Shown here piece by piece: positions 21,857 to 30,179 of a stretch of 64,000 nucleotides of DNA. The first letter of the stretch is position 1, and each line of letters opens with the position of its first letter. The notes beneath the pieces are model-generated. The model did not search any database. It was not told the origin of the DNA and saw only the letters and a list, made by a program, of their open reading frames with translations. Source of the stretch: Acidobacteriota bacterium. Lineage in GTDB: Bacteria; Acidobacteriota; Vicinamibacteria; Vicinamibacterales; UBA8438. The DNA lies in the NCBI GenBank assembly GCA_011523845.1, contig WTFV01000018.1, forward strand, positions 1-64,000, in the 5' to 3' direction. The translations under genes and the position numbers were made by a program.

Positions 21857-22087
21857 CCTTGAGATGCGTGCAGAAACGCACCTCGCTCTCGTCGACCGCG
21901 AAGTCGGCGGCCTCCGGTTGGGTGGCGTGCAGGCTCGCGGTCGTAGTCGCGGGGTTGCCGCTGATCTACCGGACGCCGCCGTAGGCGGGGCCCGCCTCTG
22001 CGGCCCTGCCTTGCTTCGGCGGGTCACAGGGATGGCCGGCCAGCGCCGTGCAGATGAGGCGTTCTAGGCCGCGTTCGGTCGTGTCGA
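21857..22087 (-). pseudogene. Second remnant of the hsdR 5' end
   Basis: Read on the minus strand this gives TERGLERLICTALAGHPCDP, PKQGRAAEAGPAYGGV, then a stop, then LHATQPEAA and DFAVDESEVRFCTHLK. All three blocks align to HsdR at 9681-11259 in the same order, but the sequence between them has been deleted. No further HsdR sequence exists here. Bases 21611-21856, between darT and this remnant, show no recognisable gene. Confidence 0.85.
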
Positions 22088-22090
22088 TGG

Positions 22091-22516
22091 CTATCGTCGC
22101 CTCCCGTGCTCTCGGAACGGATTGATGACCCGGAGGCCCTCGTAGTCCTGCTGATCGCTCAAGTCCTCCGAGTACACGGCGTCGCAGCCGCAGGCCTGCG
22201 CGGCAGCGAGAATCGCCCCGTCCCAGTACGACAGCCGAAAGCGCTGACTGAGCGCCACGCTGGCGCGAAACACGGCGAGCGTGACGTCCTGCACCGGAAA
22301 CTCGCGAATGGACTCGATGAACCGTAGCGCCTGTGAAGGACTGAGTGGGTCCGCACGGCTGGCACGGGTGACCTGCGAGTAGAACTCCTGCAACACCTGG
22401 ACCGACACGGCAAGGCCGCCCTCCCGCAGCAGGTCCTGCGCCCTGCGCCGCTTCTCGGCGTCCTCGACAGACGGACTCGCCGCGTAGATCAGGACGTTGG
22501 TGTCAACGAACCGCAT
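22091..22516 (-). CDS. PIN-domain RNase toxin (VapC family)
   Basis: This 141-residue PIN protein keeps the acidic catalytic set: MRFVDTNVLIY (Asp5), the Glu in QVLQEFYSQV, the Asp in LSYWDGAILAAAQ, and VYSEDL. VapC toxins cut tRNA or rRNA. Its ATG at 22516 lies inside the 3' end of the antitoxin gene (14-base overlap), the usual vapBC order. It is intact. Confidence 0.9.
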   Translation of the reverse strand: MRFVDTNVLIYAASPSVEDAEKRRRAQDLLREGGLAVSVQVLQEFYSQVTRASRADPLSPSQALRFIESIREFPVQDVTLAVFRASVALSQRFRLSYWDGAILAAAQACGCDAVYSEDLSDQQDYEGLRVINPFREHGRRR

Positions 22517-22793
22517 TCCGGTCGTGCAAGGCGTCCCGACCGATGTTGTCGGCCGCCCTGAATCCGCTGCGCGTCGCGCAGATGTCTTCGAAGACCTCGT
22601 CCAACAACCGCCCGCGGCGTTCGCGCTCGGTCTCCCCGTCCGGCTCACGCGCACCGCTTCCGGCGGTGCGATCCCGAACGAGACTTTCGAGGAAGCCCCG
22701 CACGAGGGCCGACACCGAGGTGTCCAGCTCCGCCGCGCGAATGCGGGACTGCCTGTACGTGTCCTCGTCCACCGACACCGTGATGTTCCTCAT
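22503..22793 (-). CDS. Ribbon-helix-helix antitoxin (VapB-like)
   Basis: This 96-residue protein has an N-terminal ribbon-helix-helix (MRNITVSVDEDTYRQSRIRA; SVSALVRGFLESL) for operator binding and a charged C-terminal tail (TERERRGRLLDEVFEDI) that would wrap the PIN toxin. It precedes and overlaps the PIN gene. The upstream 60 bases carry no obvious strong promoter. Confidence 0.88.
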   Translation of the reverse strand: MRNITVSVDEDTYRQSRIRAAELDTSVSALVRGFLESLVRDRTAGSGAREPDGETERERRGRLLDEVFEDICATRSGFRAADNIGRDALHDRNAVR

Positions 22794-22855
22794 CGACGCA
22801 GCCTCACAGCTTCAGCGTATCACAGCAGCCGAGCGGGACATCGCCGCCGCCGGCG

Positions 22856-23120
22856 TCATGCCGCTTCGCTCGACACGGCGGCGAACTCGCCCGGCCGGCA
22901 CCAGCTCGACACCATCGACAACAGCTCGACCAGCCGGAAGTCCTCGTCCGCCCAGACATCCGCGGTGTCGTCGAACAGGGAAACGAAGGTCGGCGCCTCC
23001 GGTCCCGCCACGAGGTGATTCAGGTCGTGCCAAGCGGCGAGCACGTGCTCCGAGACCCTGTGCGGCGCAACGCGATTGCCGGTGCTCAGCACCCGGACCA
23101 GTGAGCTGCACCGCTCGGTC
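22856..23120 (-). pseudogene. 3' third of a second DUF1828/1829 gene
   Basis: About 265 bases are highly similar to 12409-12680 of the intact gene. They encode SEHVLAAWHDLNHLVAGPEA and SLFDDTADVWADEDFRLVE up to the same stop. The match ends abruptly at about 23120, inside the codons for RTERCSS, where the sequence switches to an addiction-module fragment. The 5' two thirds and the partner gene are missing. The intact copy is on the same strand. Confidence 0.88.
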
Positions 23121-23181
23121 CGTCCGAAGGCGGGTGGCTCGGCGCCTGTCGGAGCGGTGACGCGGCGCGCTCGCATCGAAC
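23121..23181 (+). pseudogene. 3' end of a second addiction-module gene
   Basis: These 61 bases match 18199-18259 with about two differences. They span the last codons of the addiction-module antitoxin (ARRLSER and stop) and ~20 bases of its downstream flank. The fragment is fused directly to the DUF1829 remnant. The identity of the non-coding flank shows this is a recent DNA copy and not selection on protein. Confidence 0.85.
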
Positions 23182-23230
23182 TGGAATGTCACAGCAGCGC
23201 GTGGATTTCGCGCGCAGTATCCGCCACTTC

Positions 23231-23259
23231 TTGCCAAAAATTGCCAACGCGCCTATGGT
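23231..23259 (+). promoter_or_regulatory. Predicted promoter of parDE
   Basis: TTGCCA (23231-23236) and TATGGT (23254-23259) are separated by 17 bases, with TTGCCAA repeated at 23241. Transcription would start about 10 bases before the parD ATG. The repeated TTGCCAA could be the ParD operator. Confidence 0.5.
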
Positions 23260-23275
23260 TCCGTTCGTGAGCACG

Positions 23276-23506
23276 ATGAACATATCGCTGCCGGAGTCGC
23301 TGAAGTCCTTCGTGGACCGGCAGGTGGCCACGCGGGGCTACGGCACGTCGAGCGAGTACGTCCGCGAGCTGATTCGGAGGGACAGGGATCGCCAGCGTCT
23401 GCGGGGCTTGCTGCTCGATGGCGCGGAGTCCCCGCCAGCCGCCGCCGCTGACCGGCCGTGGTTCGACAGCCTGCGTGAACGCATCCACCGGCAGACGACG
23501 GCGTGA
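23276..23506 (+). CDS. ParD-type ribbon-helix-helix antitoxin
   Basis: This 76-residue protein begins MNISLPESLKSFVDRQVATR and continues YGTSSEYVRELIRRDRDRQR, the type II ParD/CopG signature. The C-terminus (WFDSLRERI) would contact the toxin. It precedes a ParE gene with a GTGA overlap. The frame runs upstream to 23186, but the ATG at 23276 matches the family start. Confidence 0.9.
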   Translation: MNISLPESLKSFVDRQVATRGYGTSSEYVRELIRRDRDRQRLRGLLLDGAESPPAAAADRPWFDSLRERIHRQTTA

Positions 23507-23847
23507 CCCGCAAACCGGTCGTTCTGCGGGAACGAGCCAACCGGGACGCCGAGGAGGCTGCCGACTACTACCTCCGTGAGGCTGGCGAGAGCACCGCACT
23601 CCGATTCGTAGATGCGCTGGAGCACGCCTGCGCGCAGGTCGCGATCCATCCGGCTGCGGGTTCATCGCGCTACGCCCACGAGCTGAGCCTGCCCGGCCTG
23701 CGTGTCTGGTCACTCAAGCGCTACCCGTATCTGCTGTTCTACGTGGAACGTGGCGACCACGTCGACGTTTGGCGTGTGCTCCACGCGGAGCGAGACGTCC
23801 CGTCCTGGCTGCGGGACCCGGATAGTCCGCCCGCCCCGCCTTCGTGA
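23503..23847 (+). CDS. ParE/RelE-fold toxin
   Basis: This 114-residue protein starts at GTG within the parD stop (GTGA). It has the family's VVLRERANRDAEEAADYYLR helices, the HPAAGSSRYAHELSLPGLRV turn, and the terminal strands YPYLLFYVERGDHVDVWRVLH. ParE-type toxins poison gyrase, and RelE-type members cut mRNA; which applies here cannot be told. It is the last complete gene of the island on this side. Confidence 0.9.
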   Translation: MTRKPVVLRERANRDAEEAADYYLREAGESTALRFVDALEHACAQVAIHPAAGSSRYAHELSLPGLRVWSLKRYPYLLFYVERGDHVDVWRVLHAERDVPSWLRDPDSPPAPPS

Positions 23848-23933
23848 TTGCCGCTCCGCTCGACTTGTCCTCGATGTCGGCTGATGTACTCGCTATCGTT
23901 CACATCAACCATCCTGTCTACCTCCACCACGAG

Positions 23934-24845
23934 CTACTTTCCGGGATTCCCGGTGAAGAACGCCGCGTGCACGAGCGTCCCGTTCAGCGTCAGGGCGTGG
24001 CCGGTGACTCTCTCTTCGGCCACGCGGTGCTCGACGCCCAGTCCCACGCCCGGCGTTTCCTGCGCCCGCGCGGACGCGAAGCGGCGGACGACCTCCAGGA
24101 CCGCCGTGGCGGACGGCTTCCCCGTCGCGACCGGTGACTCGAGGAGGTGCGACCGGACGAGCGCGCCCCAGTGGGCGGCCAGCAGGTGGGGCGCGCCGAA
24201 CAGGTCCATGGCCGTCACCCAGCGGCCGTGGACGACGACGATGCCGCACTGGCCGGGAAGCGGGCCGCGGGCGGCAAGCTTCTCGATGGTCGCGGCGCGG
24301 GAGGGCTGGCCGTGGTGGGCCGCCCGCTTCATGTCCGCCGCCGCCGCGGTCGCCGATTGCACGGCCCCGCGGTTCAGCATCTCGTCGACTTCGCGCCAGA
24401 CGGCGCCCTGATCGCCGTCGCGCGAGCCGCTGCGGCGCATGGACGCGGCGACGCCGGCGTTCTTCGCCGCGCGCACGCGGGATGCCGTGAACGCCTCGTC
24501 GCGCCGCGCCGCCCGGCGGTGGCCCCAGCGGCCCTGCTCGAGGCAGGAGACCGGGATCTCCATGTCCCGCAGGGCCGGCACCAGCACCGTCACGTTGACG
24601 GCGCGGTTCTGCTTGCCCCCGAGGAAGTGCTCACCCTCGACGACCAGCACCGGCTTGTCGCCCGGGTTGCGCACCCGGAGCGCTTTCACGGACGGCTGTT
24701 CGAGCTCGTCGACGACGAGCCCCGCGGCTTCGCCGGTCTCGATGGTCGGCAGGCCGTTGGTCGCCGGGTACACGGGGAAGAACGACACGCCCAGCCGGGT
24801 GATGGGCCAGCCGATCGCCACGGTGTCGAGACTGGGTACGTTCAT
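23934..24845 (-). CDS. ARPP-1 domain protein
   Basis: This ~303-residue cytosolic protein has VEGEHFLGGKQNRAVNVTVL, PVSCLEQGRWGHR and GPLPGQCGIVVVHGRWVTAMD, which I recognise as the ARPP-1 domain (named for its association with ADP-ribosylglycohydrolases and rhodanese-phosphatases). Its activity is unknown. The ATG at 24845 is chosen over 24860 because GAGGTG lies just before it. It is divergent from an NrtR-like regulator, with palindromic operators between, so the product probably works in NAD or ADP-ribose metabolism. That link is inference from family association and promoter sharing. Confidence 0.8.
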   Translation of the reverse strand: MNVPSLDTVAIGWPITRLGVSFFPVYPATNGLPTIETGEAAGLVVDELEQPSVKALRVRNPGDKPVLVVEGEHFLGGKQNRAVNVTVLVPALRDMEIPVSCLEQGRWGHRRAARRDEAFTASRVRAAKNAGVAASMRRSGSRDGDQGAVWREVDEMLNRGAVQSATAAAADMKRAAHHGQPSRAATIEKLAARGPLPGQCGIVVVHGRWVTAMDLFGAPHLLAAHWGALVRSHLLESPVATGKPSATAVLEVVRRFASARAQETPGVGLGVEHRVAEERVTGHALTLNGTLVHAAFFTGNPGK

Positions 24846-24860
24846 GGTCACCTCACTCAT

Positions 24861-24929
24861 TTATTGACGAAATGACAATAATACGGCCCGGCCCTTGATT
24901 TTGTCAACGAGACAATATATTTTGTCGCC
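24861..24929. promoter_or_regulatory. Divergent promoter-operator of ARPP-1 and nrtR-like genes
   Basis: This 69-base AT-rich spacer contrasts with its surroundings. It holds two inverted repeats: TTGTC-AACGA-GACAA at 24901-24915 and TTATTG ... CAATAA at 24861-24881. For ARPP-1 (minus strand) there is TTGACA (24907-24902), an 18-base gap, and TATTAT (24883-24878). For the regulator (plus strand) there is TTGATT (24895-24900), 17 bases, and TATTTT (24918-24923). The first palindrome overlaps both -35 areas, so one bound dimer could silence both genes. Confidence 0.75.
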
Positions 24930-25730
24930 GTGGCTCCCGGTGTCACGTACGACTACGACCCCCACGACTACCCGCCCTTCGCGGTCACCGTGGACGTCGC
25001 GGTTTTCACCATCCGGGACGACGCGCTGCAGGTGCTGCTGATAGAACGGGGCAACGAGCCGTACCTCGGTGCCTGGGCGCTGCCGGGCGGCTTCGTCAAG
25101 ATCGACGAGGATCTGGAACAGGCCGCCGCGCGGGAGCTGGCCGAGGAGACCGGTCTGCGCGCGGGCTCCTGGCATCTGGAGCAGCTCGGCACCTACGGCG
25201 CGCCGGGCCGGGATCCTCGAATGCGGGTGGTCAGCGTCGCCTACTGGGCGATCTGCGCCGAGGTGCCGGTGGTGCGCGGCGGCGGGGATGCCGCCGCCGC
25301 GGCTCTGACCCCGGTGGAGGAGATAGAGCGCGGTCGCGTTCGGCTCGCGTTCGACCACGAACGCATCGTGCGGGACGCCGTCGAGCGGACGCGGTCGAAG
25401 CTCGAGTACACGGCCCTCGCCGCGAAGTTCTGCCCGCCGGAGTTCACGATAGGCCAGCTTCGCCGCGTCTACGAGGCGGTCTGGAACACGCGCCTCGACC
25501 CGGGCAACTTCCAGCGCAACGTGCAGGAGAGCGGCGCGTTCGAGAAGCGCATCGAGGCCACCTCCGCGCCGCCGGCCGGCTCTGCGCCCCCGGCCCGCCG
25601 CGGGCGCCCGGCGTCGCTCTGGTCCGTCAGCGAATCGACCGTTCTCGACGACCGGCCCGCGATGCCTTTGGAGCGGCCGCCCGCGAAACGGAGACGAGCG
25701 GCGCGGCGCAAGCCAACGAAGGACGAGTAA
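24930..25730 (+). CDS. NrtR-like NUDIX-fold transcriptional regulator
   Basis: This 266-residue protein has an N-terminal NUDIX domain (VAVFTIRDDALQVLLIERGN; GGFVKIDEDLEQAAARELAE ETG box) and a C-terminal winged helix of NrtR type (YTALAAKFCPPEFTIGQLRR; VYEAVWNTRLDPGNFQRNV). NrtR proteins repress NAD-metabolism genes and respond to ADP-ribose. A basic Pro/Arg/Ala-rich tail of ~60 residues is extra. The GTG start has no ribosome-binding site, and the predicted transcription start falls on or next to it, so the mRNA may be leaderless. Confidence 0.88.
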   Translation: MAPGVTYDYDPHDYPPFAVTVDVAVFTIRDDALQVLLIERGNEPYLGAWALPGGFVKIDEDLEQAAARELAEETGLRAGSWHLEQLGTYGAPGRDPRMRVVSVAYWAICAEVPVVRGGGDAAAAALTPVEEIERGRVRLAFDHERIVRDAVERTRSKLEYTALAAKFCPPEFTIGQLRRVYEAVWNTRLDPGNFQRNVQESGAFEKRIEATSAPPAGSAPPARRGRPASLWSVSESTVLDDRPAMPLERPPAKRRRAARRKPTKDE

Positions 25731-26025
25731 CTGAGGTACCGCGACGCCTCGACCTTGGTGTAGGCCGGAATCGCTCGAGGTTCCGGAGACCGGGCACCAC
25801 GTCTGTTCCGCGTCGGTGCTGTCAGTGGTCCCCCCTCCCGCGCGAGAAATCCTATCGCGAGTACCAGACTACGATAAATCTCCAGGCCGTCAGCTCGTTT
25901 CGCCGGGTAGTCTGGGAGACCCGGACGAATGTAGGATCTGCGCCTGAGCCCCGAGATGAGCCCGATCCCGGCGTGAGTTCAGGAATCCGCCGCGTGCCGG
26001 AAGGCGCGGGGTACAGGAGTCGACG
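25731..26025. other. Intergenic region, no gene seen
   Basis: These 295 bases separate the NUDIX regulator from the sugar dehydrogenase. I see no coding frame with protein-like composition and no recognisable RNA. The last ~60 bases presumably hold the dehydrogenase promoter. Confidence 0.5.
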
Positions 26026-27183
26026 ATGATCCGTATTGCCGTCGCTTGCGCCGCTGTGGGGTGGGTGTTGGCCGGAAATCAGACCGCTGCCCAGGAGTTG
26101 CTGCGGTCCGCCTATCACGATTTTCGCGCCGTGACCGTGGCCGACGGTCTCGATGTCCCCTGGTCCGTCGCGTGGCTGCCCGACGGCGACATGCTGGTCA
26201 CCGAACGCCCGGGGCGTCTGCGCGTCGTGCGGGACGGGACGTTGCTGCCCGATCCGGTTCCGGGTGTGCCGGAGGTGTTCGCTAGGGGGCAGGGAGGACT
26301 GTTCGACGTGCTCCCGCACCCGGACTTCGCGACCAACCGCCTGCTGTATCTGAGCTACGCGCGCCCGAAGGGAGAAGGCTCGACGACGGCGGTCGTCAGA
26401 GGGCGGTTCGAGAACGACCGGTTCACGGCCCTCGAAGACGTCTTCGAGTCGCAGTCGCAGGGGCGCGGCCACTACGGGGGGCGGCTCGCCTGGGACCGCG
26501 ACGGATACCTGTTCGTGTCGGTGGGCGATCGGATGGCGCGCACGTCCGGAGACCTGTCGGCGCATCCCGCGCAGGATCCGTCGAACCATCACGGGGTTAC
26601 GGTTCGCCTTCAGGCCGACGGCGCCGTGCCGGAAGACAATCCGTTCGTCGGGGAGCACGGCGTCCTGCCCGAGATCTGGAGCTACGGACACCGGAACCCG
26701 CAGGGGTTGCTCGTGCACCCGGAGACCGGCGATCTGTGGGCCAACGAGCATGGACCGCAGGGCGGCGACGAGCTCAACCTGATACTGCCCGGCCGGAACT
26801 ACGGCTGGCCGGTGATCGGCTACGGCGTCAACTACGGAAGCGGGACGGCGATTCACGCCGCGACGCGCGGCGAGGGCATGGAATCGCCGGCGCATTTCTG
26901 GGTCCCCTCCATCGCCACCTCCGGTCTGATGCTCTATACGGGCGACCGGTTCCCGGCATGGCAGGGTAGCTTCTTCGTGGGCGGGATGGCGGGGCGCCAG
27001 CTCGCGCGCCTCACGCCGAGCGTCGACCGGCCGGGTCGGATCGAGGAGGAAGAGACGCTGGCCTACGGGATCGGCAGGGTGCGGGATGTCCGGCAGGGAC
27101 CTGACGGCTACATCTACTTGGCGGTCGAGCGGCGGGGCGGGCGAGGGCGAGTCGTGCGGCTCGAACCCGTAGAGCGCCGGTAG
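26026..27183 (+). CDS. Exported PQQ-dependent aldose sugar dehydrogenase
   Basis: This 385-residue beta-propeller protein of the soluble PQQ glucose/aldose dehydrogenase (YliI) family oxidises sugars in the periplasm. A signal peptide (MIRIAVACAAVGWVLAGNQTA, cleaved near AAQ-EL) is followed by DGLDVPWSVAWLPDGDMLVT. The family motifs GQGGLFDVLPHPDF, YGHRNPQGL, NEHGPQGGDELNL and NYGWPVIGYG are all present. It belongs to the electron-transfer chain if PQQ is made; no PQQ synthesis genes are in the window. Confidence 0.92.
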   Translation: MIRIAVACAAVGWVLAGNQTAAQELLRSAYHDFRAVTVADGLDVPWSVAWLPDGDMLVTERPGRLRVVRDGTLLPDPVPGVPEVFARGQGGLFDVLPHPDFATNRLLYLSYARPKGEGSTTAVVRGRFENDRFTALEDVFESQSQGRGHYGGRLAWDRDGYLFVSVGDRMARTSGDLSAHPAQDPSNHHGVTVRLQADGAVPEDNPFVGEHGVLPEIWSYGHRNPQGLLVHPETGDLWANEHGPQGGDELNLILPGRNYGWPVIGYGVNYGSGTAIHAATRGEGMESPAHFWVPSIATSGLMLYTGDRFPAWQGSFFVGGMAGRQLARLTPSVDRPGRIEEEETLAYGIGRVRDVRQGPDGYIYLAVERRGGRGRVVRLEPVERR

Positions 27184-27275
27184 CCGCCGGCTCGTGGAGC
27201 TGTGCCGCGGAGTCGCTACTCGCCACGACCCCGGCGAAAACACCGTCGGCGGTCGCCCGATAGGCAATGGGCCGC

Positions 27276-27755
27276 ATGAGGGTCACCGTTCGCCCGCTCC
27301 GGGATGACGAGATCAGCCTGTATCTGGAGATCCACGAGCGGGCCATTCGCGGGCTCGCCGCGAGCCATTACTCCCGAGCTGACATCGAGGGCTGGGTCGT
27401 GCCCGCGACCGACGAGAATCTGCGCCGCCTGACGCGCAACGCCGACCGCGAGATCCGCTTCGTAGCCGAGCTGCACGGGAACCCTGTCGGGATTGGAGCC
27501 CTCGTGGTGGAGAAGTCGGAACTGCGAGCGGTCTACGTCGCGCCGGAGGGTGCTCGACGGGGTTGCGGCTCCGCGCTGGTGCGCGAGATAGAACGAACCG
27601 CCAGAGACAACAAGTTGACCCGTCTCACGTTGCACGCCTCTCTCAACGCGGAGCCGTTCTACGTGGCCCTCGGCTACGACGTTCTCGAGAGAACGGAAGT
27701 GGTCCTCCCCAACGACCATCCCATGGCGGTGGTGCGGATGGGGAAGAACCTCTAG
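27276..27755 (+). CDS. GNAT-family N-acetyltransferase
   Basis: This ~159-residue acetyl-CoA-dependent transferase shows ELRAVYVAPEGARRGCGSALVREIE, the acetyl-CoA loop (R-x-x-G-x-G/A with Cys in this copy). C-terminal strands LTLHASLNAEPFYVALGYDV and a terminal VVLPNDHPMAVVRMGK follow. The substrate is unknown. ATG at 27276 is preferred over 27267 by the position of the first beta strand. Confidence 0.85.
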   Translation: MRVTVRPLRDDEISLYLEIHERAIRGLAASHYSRADIEGWVVPATDENLRRLTRNADREIRFVAELHGNPVGIGALVVEKSELRAVYVAPEGARRGCGSALVREIERTARDNKLTRLTLHASLNAEPFYVALGYDVLERTEVVLPNDHPMAVVRMGKNL

Positions 27756-27784
27756 ACGGCGGACGCTACCACGACAGCAAGCAA

Positions 27785-28363
27785 CTACGGAAAGACGAGC
27801 CCCTCGAACTGGATGCGTATCTCCGGCCCTACGCGCAGCAGACCGAGCAGGACGACGGGCGGCTCCACGCCGTATTCCGTCATGTCGAGTCCGACCTCTC
27901 CGGCAATCGTGACACCCGCGCCGGACGGCGTCAGCGAGATCGGGAAGCTCACCGGCTGGGTGACGGCCTGGATGGTGAGCGCGCCGCTGGCTTCGGCGCC
28001 GTCGCCGGAGGCCTCGTAGCCGTCGAGCCGGAAGGTGATGTCGGCGAACTCGGCGGGCTTCATCGCGTCCATGAGGTGCTCGGTCATCGTTTCGTCGGGG
28101 CACTCGAAGTCGGCCACCGGCACGGTGAGCGTCGCCGATTGCACCCCGGCGGCGAAACCGGGCGCCGGCGCGGACGACCCGGAAGTCACCCGGGCCGTTC
28201 CGCTCACCGAGCAGGTCCAGCCCCGGACCGTCGACGTGCCGGACACGGTGAAGTCGACGTTGGACGGTTGCGCCGCCGCCGGGGACCCGGCCAGCAACAG
28301 GAGACCGGCGGCGACAGCGACTACGAACCGGACCGGGAAACGTACGCGAGATGCGACCTGCAT
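27785..28363 (-). CDS. Exported YceI-like lipocalin-fold protein
   Basis: This ~192-residue protein has a signal peptide (FPVRFVVAVAAGLLLLAGSP, cleaved at AAA-QP). The YceI fold follows: VDFTVSGTSTVRGWTCSVSG near the start, FADITFRLDGYEASGD and ALTIQAVTQPVSFPISL. YceI proteins bind isoprenoids in the periplasm; this variant is the secreted type frequent in acidobacteria. A GGAGGAG site lies eight bases before the ATG at 28363, which decides the start. Confidence 0.88.
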   Translation of the reverse strand: MQVASRVRFPVRFVVAVAAGLLLLAGSPAAAQPSNVDFTVSGTSTVRGWTCSVSGTARVTSGSSAPAPGFAAGVQSATLTVPVADFECPDETMTEHLMDAMKPAEFADITFRLDGYEASGDGAEASGALTIQAVTQPVSFPISLTPSGAGVTIAGEVGLDMTEYGVEPPVVLLGLLRVGPEIRIQFEGLVFP

Positions 28364-28454
28364 CCTTGAGCTCCTCCGAGTTCCAGGCCGGGGCGCAACC
28401 CCGACCCAGCGGGGCTTCACCCTGACCGGCCACCGAGCGGGCCGCCCCGACTGA

Positions 28455-29885
28455 CTACAGCCCGAAGCCGAACTGGTTGTCGCGCATCATGATGGGGTTC
28501 TTTCCCTCCATGACGAAGCGGGACGTGATCTGATCGGTCGAGGTCGTCCGGGTCTGCCGCATGGCGATCCGGAGCTCCGCGAGGATCAGGTCGATTACCT
28601 TCCCGACCCCGTCCTCGCCGAAGGCGCCGAGACCCCACACGTAAGGACGGCCGATGCCGACGGCGTCGGCGCCCAGCGCTACGGCCTTGAAGATGTCGGT
28701 GCCGCGGCGGACGCCGCTGTCGATGAACACCGGCACCCGCCCCCGGACCGCGTTTACCACCTCGGGCAGCGAGTCGATCGACGACCACATGCTGTTCACC
28801 GCCCGGCCGCCGTGGTTGGACACGAAGATGCCGTCCGCGCCGTGCTCGATCGCCTGTTCGGCCCCCTCGGCCGTCATGATGCCCTTCAGGATGAGCTTCA
28901 TGTCGCTGGCGTCCTTCAGGCGCTTGATGTAGTCCCAGGTGTAGGGATAGCGCGGACCCTCCGGTCCCTCCAGCCCGGCCCGCATCGGCCGCAGATAGTC
29001 CGGGTGGTGCTGGTGGCAGCTCTGGCAGAGCACCGACGAGTAGCCCTCGCCGGCCAGCGTGCGCCGCTGCAGCTCGCGGTTGCTGCCGCCCAGCAGGTCG
29101 ATGGTCCACACCAGGGCGGGGCAACCCGCGCCGGCGACGCGGTCGATGACCCGCTTGTTCACGTTCCAGTCGGGCGTCGTGTAAATCTGGAACCAGTGCG
29201 GCTCGCCGCGCGCCTCGGCGATCTCGACGTACGACTGCGAGCTCTGGTGCGACTGCATCTGCAGGATGTCCCGGGGGCGGGCCGCCCGGGCCGCGCCGCT
29301 CTCGCCCTCTGTGTGATAGGCCTCGAGGCTCGCGACCGGGCACAGGAACAGGGGCGACGCCCAGCGGCGGCCATAGAGCTCGACCGAGGTGTCGATCTCC
29401 GTCATCGCCTCGCCGCCGAGCCGCCGGGGACGCAGCATCAGGCGCTGGAATCCCTCCCGGTTCGCCCTTCGCGTCTCGTAGTCGTCGACCCCCATGTGCA
29501 GGTAGTCCCAGTGCTGGGCCAGGTTGGTGGCGTGCGCCGCGCGCTCGAAGTCCCAGACGTTGATGGCGTCATCCGGCGATTCGACGAGCTGACCCTTCAG
29601 TTGATCCTCGATCGCGTTCTGGGGAGGCAGCACGGGGTCCTGGCCAGCGCCGAACTGGGGCTGCACCAGCGACTGCAGCATCTCCGATCCGCACTCCGCG
29701 CAGCGCGGCGCCGCGGGTCCGGCGGTTGCACGCCGCTCCGCCTCGTGGGCGAGCGCCCGCTGCCAGTTGGCGGGCAGGCCCGTTGAGGCCAGGCCCAGCA
29801 AGGGGCTGGCGGCCAGCAGCTTGAAGAACTCCCGCCGACTCGCTGTGCGGTCGGGGACACCCGCATCCGAACTTCGTCCAGTCAT
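28455..29885 (-). CDS. Tat-exported FMN-dependent alpha-hydroxy-acid dehydrogenase
   Basis: This 476-residue flavoenzyme of the lactate/glycolate oxidase family converts an alpha-hydroxy acid to the keto acid. An N-terminal SRREFFKLLAASPLLGLAS is a Tat-like signal, unusual for this normally cytosolic or membrane family. A CAEC pair follows (near residue 60). The FMN barrel shows LFLCPVASLEAYH, WFQIYTTPDWNV, LILKGIMTAEGAEQA, the catalytic SNHGGR and PVFIDSGVRRGTDIFKA. The start at 29885 has GAGGATGAC upstream context; an upstream frame to 30005 is discounted. Confidence 0.88.
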   Translation of the reverse strand: MTGRSSDAGVPDRTASRREFFKLLAASPLLGLASTGLPANWQRALAHEAERRATAGPAAPRCAECGSEMLQSLVQPQFGAGQDPVLPPQNAIEDQLKGQLVESPDDAINVWDFERAAHATNLAQHWDYLHMGVDDYETRRANREGFQRLMLRPRRLGGEAMTEIDTSVELYGRRWASPLFLCPVASLEAYHTEGESGAARAARPRDILQMQSHQSSQSYVEIAEARGEPHWFQIYTTPDWNVNKRVIDRVAGAGCPALVWTIDLLGGSNRELQRRTLAGEGYSSVLCQSCHQHHPDYLRPMRAGLEGPEGPRYPYTWDYIKRLKDASDMKLILKGIMTAEGAEQAIEHGADGIFVSNHGGRAVNSMWSSIDSLPEVVNAVRGRVPVFIDSGVRRGTDIFKAVALGADAVGIGRPYVWGLGAFGEDGVGKVIDLILAELRIAMRQTRTTSTDQITSRFVMEGKNPIMMRDNQFGFGL

Positions 29886-30179
29886 CCTCGGCTCTCCTCG
29901 CGGGCCCCGCGATGCGTGCGTGGAATCGGCGCGCGATCGCCGGCGGCCGTCGGCCCGAAGAGTGTAGCCGAAAGGCCGCCGAATGCAACCTGCGCGCGCG
30001 GGCACCCGCGAGCGGCCGGCACGGGGTCCTGGGCCCCCGGCGGCGCGCTCGTCCGGGCATCGTCGAGAATGCGCACCCGCGAATTCGCGGAGAGCACCAC
30101 GTCGCCGCCGCGAAGGCCGCGACCTCGCCCGGCAGGCGGCACGCCGGCCACCTTCAGCTCGTAATCGATCCCATCTCCC

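Noticed and set aside
21569..21862. A small plus-strand gene between darT and the hsdR remnant
   Set aside because: It overlaps the darT start antisense and has no protein-like pattern.
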